Origin: an uncultured Erysipelotrichaceae bacterium
Lineage (GTDB): Bacteria > Bacillota_I > Bacilli_A > RF39 > UBA660
DNA: 16,014 nt
Reading direction: 5' to 3'
Assembly (NCBI GenBank): GCA_902782915.1
Contig: CACZOV010000147.1
Coordinates: forward strand, 1 to 16,014
The notes under the pieces were generated by a model. It was not told where the DNA came from and did no database searches. It was given only the letters and a program-made list of their open reading frames with translations. The translations under genes and the position numbers were made by a program. Positions 14,341 through 16,014 of the stretch are shown in pieces. The stretch's first letter is position 1. Each line of letters opens with the position of its first letter.

Positions 14341-15474
14341 ATGAAAGAAGATAAAAAATTAGATTATAAATCATTAAATGAGATTTTAAAAACAGGAAAT
14401 ATTTTATTGAAAATAATTTTTGCAATTGCTTGTTTGGGAATTATGGTTTTAATTCTTTATTTATTAGATAAAACAAGTGTTTTAGTTACTATTGGTCATA
14501 TTCTTGGAATATTATCACCTTTATTTATTGGAATATTTCTCTCTTGGCTTTTAGAACCTCCAATTAACTATTTTGTAAAAAATAAAGTATCAAGACATCT
14601 TGCAACTTTTGTTGTATACTTAATATTAATTTTCTTCTTTATTGTGATACTTGCTTTAATTGTACCAGAGTTTATTTCACAGTTAAATGAATTAATTAAA
14701 AAAATTCCTGACTTTTTAGGATCAATTAATGATTTTATTTCAGGAGTATTTGCTAATTTTTCAAATAGTAGTTTTGATACATCAGCAATGAAAGATAATT
14801 TACTTGAATCAATTAATTCATTTGTAAATAATATTACAACTAATAATTTAAGTTCAATTGCATCAACCCTAACAAATTCATTAAAGTTTATAAGTAATAT
14901 TTTCTTAGGACTTTTAATTGGAATTTATTTATCATTTGATTTTTTCAAAGTAAATAAATATTTTAAAATGGTTATTCCAAAGAAATATCATGATGATTTA
15001 AAGACACTTAAAAAATCATTTAATACAATGCTTAGAAGTTATGTTAATGGTACACTTCTTTCTTGTTTATTTGTTTTGATATTTACATTTATTGGATTGT
15101 TAATTTCTGGAATATCAAGTCCACTACTTTTTGCAATCTTTTGCGCTGTTGTAAATGTTATTCCTTATTTTGGACCATATATAGGTGGAATTCCAGTTGT
15201 TGTAGTTGGTTTTGCTATTAGTCCATTTACTGGAATTGTTTGTCTTGCAACCATTATTATTGTTCAATTCTTAGATGGTAATATTTTAAATCCATTAATC
15301 GTTGGAAAAGCTGTTTCTCTTCATCCAATTACAATTATGTTAGGACTTTTAGTTTTTGAATATTTCTTTGGTATTATGGGAATGATTTTAGCAACACCTA
15401 TTATTGCAACTTTAAAAATTATTTTTGGTTTCTTAGATAATAAATATCATTTTATGAATAAGATTGCAAATTAA
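14341..15474 (+). CDS. AI-2E family (PerM/YdiK-type) membrane permease
   Basis: Polytopic membrane protein of 377 residues, the usual length for PF01594 proteins. Hydrophobic segments lie near residues 20-43, 48-70, 86-110 and 187-203, followed by a C-terminal cluster of about four more. Family markers are the region VVNVIPYFGPYIGGIPVVVVG and the C-terminal stretch NILNPLIVGKAVSLHP..ILGLLVFEYFFG..G..LATPI. Members include TqsA (AI-2 export) and others acting on Na+/Li+-H+ exchange; the substrate here is unknown and the family name should not be read as evidence for quorum sensing. The AGGAGG site lies 5 nt before ATG 14341, and the queA stop is 9 bp away, so it is the last gene of the ruvA operon. 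No terminator is visible before the secG promoter. Confidence 0.9.
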   Translation: MKEDKKLDYKSLNEILKTGNILLKIIFAIACLGIMVLILYLLDKTSVLVTIGHILGILSPLFIGIFLSWLLEPPINYFVKNKVSRHLATFVVYLILIFFFIVILALIVPEFISQLNELIKKIPDFLGSINDFISGVFANFSNSSFDTSAMKDNLLESINSFVNNITTNNLSSIASTLTNSLKFISNIFLGLLIGIYLSFDFFKVNKYFKMVIPKKYHDDLKTLKKSFNTMLRSYVNGTLLSCLFVLIFTFIGLLISGISSPLLFAIFCAVVNVIPYFGPYIGGIPVVVVGFAISPFTGIVCLATIIIVQFLDGNILNPLIVGKAVSLHPITIMLGLLVFEYFFGIMGMILATPIIATLKIIFGFLDNKYHFMNKIAN

Positions 15475-15484
15475 TAGAAAATTC

Positions 15485-15513
15485 TTGAAAAAAAGTTTAT
15501 TTTATGGTATATT
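15485..15513 (+). promoter_or_regulatory. Promoter of secG
   Basis: TTGAAA (15485-15490), a 17-bp spacer and TATATT (15508-15513), starting 10 bases after the permease stop. Transcription would start near 15520, about 15 nt before ATG 15535. Confidence 0.7.
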
Positions 15514-15534
15514 CTTATACGAGTGAGGGATATT

Positions 15535-15750
15535 ATGAAAATTGTTTTATTGGTAATTTCCATTTTATTGATTATAATTGTATTACTTCAAAGTGGGAAA
15601 GCTGAACCAGCTAGTCAAATTATAAGTGGTGGTAATATAGATTTATTTAACAAAAGAAAGGAAAGAGGAAGTGAACTTGTTATAAGTCGTTTAACTTTTC
15701 TTCTTGGTATTACTTTCTTTGTTATTAGTTTAATAATGGATTTTATTTAA
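15535..15750 (+). CDS. secG: Preprotein translocase subunit SecG
   Basis: Small SecYEG channel subunit of 71 residues with the typical two-helix layout. TM1 covers about residues 3-18, followed by the signature LLQSGKAEPASQIISGG (17-33). The cytoplasmic loop ends LFNKRKERGSE, and TM2 (about 50-69) opens with the conserved ISRLT. I chose ATG 15535 because GAGGGA (15525-15530) is a suitable ribosome binding site; an in-frame GTG at 15523 would add four residues but would use up this site. SecG helps protein export and is normally conditionally dispensable. It has its own promoter and terminator; rnr and smpB, which follow secG in many Bacillota, are not next to it. Confidence 0.93.
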   Translation: MKIVLLVISILLIIIVLLQSGKAEPASQIISGGNIDLFNKRKERGSELVISRLTFLLGITFFVISLIMDFI

Positions 15751-15774
15751 AACTATCAATTTGATAGTTTTTTT
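15749..15774 (+). terminator. Rho-independent terminator of secG
   Basis: AAAACTATCA (15749-15758) pairs with TGATAGTTTT (15762-15771), running into a T tract to 15774. The left arm includes the last bases of the secG stop codon. Confidence 0.85.
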
Positions 15775-15788
15775 CTTAGGAGTTTATT

Positions 15789-16014
15789 ATGGTTTTAATG
15801 GTAAGTGGTAGATGTGATATAGTAGCATTTTATACAAATTGGTTTATGAATAGGTATCGAGAAGGGTATATTGATGTTCGAAATCCTTTTTATAGAAAGA
15901 TGGTTAGTAGAATTTATTTTAAAGACGTTGATTTGATTTTATTTTGTACTAAAAATCCTTTCCCTATTATTCCTTATTTAAAAGAAATTAAAAAGAAAGT
16001 TTTATTTCATGTGA
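15789..16014 (+). CDS. DUF1848 family protein, N-terminal part (runs off the window)
   Basis: The first 75 residues are in view, beginning MVLMVSGRCDIVAFYTNWF. The pattern (V/I)S.R.DI.AFY..WF.NR.REGY..VRNPF...VSRI with a following LILFCTKNPFPIIPYL matches the N-terminus of DUF1848 proteins, which usually begin with a RRTDIPAFY motif; here it is GRCDIVAFY. Homologues are about 280-320 residues, have a predicted TIM-like barrel and carry a C-terminal cysteine cluster thought to bind iron-sulfur; that part lies beyond the window. The biochemical function is not established. AGGAG (15778-15782) precedes ATG 15789 by 6 nt. It sits only 15 bp behind the secG terminator with no evident promoter, so it may depend on read-through. 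Confidence 0.85.
   Translation, partial: MVLMVSGRCDIVAFYTNWFMNRYREGYIDVRNPFYRKMVSRIYFKDVDLILFCTKNPFPIIPYLKEIKKKVLFHV

Overview
This window is a stretch of core chromosome from an AT-rich Bacillota (Firmicutes) bacterium. All genes lie on the + strand, are tightly packed and are mostly preceded by clear AGGAGG-type ribosome binding sites. The gene set suggests an AT-rich Bacilli-like lineage: a PASTA Ser/Thr kinase with its PP2C phosphatase, a T-box leader, SecG, CpgA/RsgA, an archaeal-type ProRS and RuvAB-QueA. TGG encodes Trp, and TGA ends rlmN at base 39, so the genetic code is standard rather than mycoplasma code 4. The exact order cannot be fixed from sequence alone; an uncultured gut Bacilli or Mollicutes-like lineage is a guess.

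Layout. (1) Bases 1-4190 hold the end of rlmN, then prpC, prkC, rsgA and rpe. This is the same order as the Bacillus subtilis stress-signalling and ribosome-assembly operon, with overlapping or abutting genes and a Rho-independent terminator. The thiN gene that follows rpe in B. subtilis is missing. (2) Bases 4196-6360 hold an adenosine-deaminase-like protein that has lost most of its metal-site residues, then a long, divergent PRPP synthetase. Each has its own promoter with a 17-bp spacer. (3) Bases 6364-10598 start with a promoter and a complete T-box riboswitch (candidate specifier CCU, UGGU tRNA-acceptor bulge, overlapping antiterminator and terminator). They continue with proS, a NUDIX hydrolase and priA, so PriA may share proline-responsive attenuation with ProRS. 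(4) Bases 10603-10950 hold a 70-residue unknown protein and two hairpins; the second is a terminator whose loop carries the -35 box of the next promoter. (5) Bases 10968-15474 hold ruvA, ruvB, an unknown two-TM protein, queA and an AI-2E-family permease, all very closely spaced. (6) Bases 15485-16014 hold secG with its own promoter and terminator, then the start of a DUF1848 gene that runs off the window.

Working together: PrpC and PrkC form a reversible phosphorylation pair for envelope sensing, co-expressed with the ribosome-maturation GTPase RsgA. Rpe and Prs sit on either side of the pentose phosphate/PRPP route. PriA and RuvAB serve replication restart and recombination. ProS, RlmN and QueA serve translation. 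No mobile element, CRISPR array, tRNA or rRNA gene was seen. The most unusual items are the deaminase-like pseudoenzyme beside prs, the promoter nested in a terminator before ruvA, and the unknown membrane protein inside the ruvAB-queA operon.
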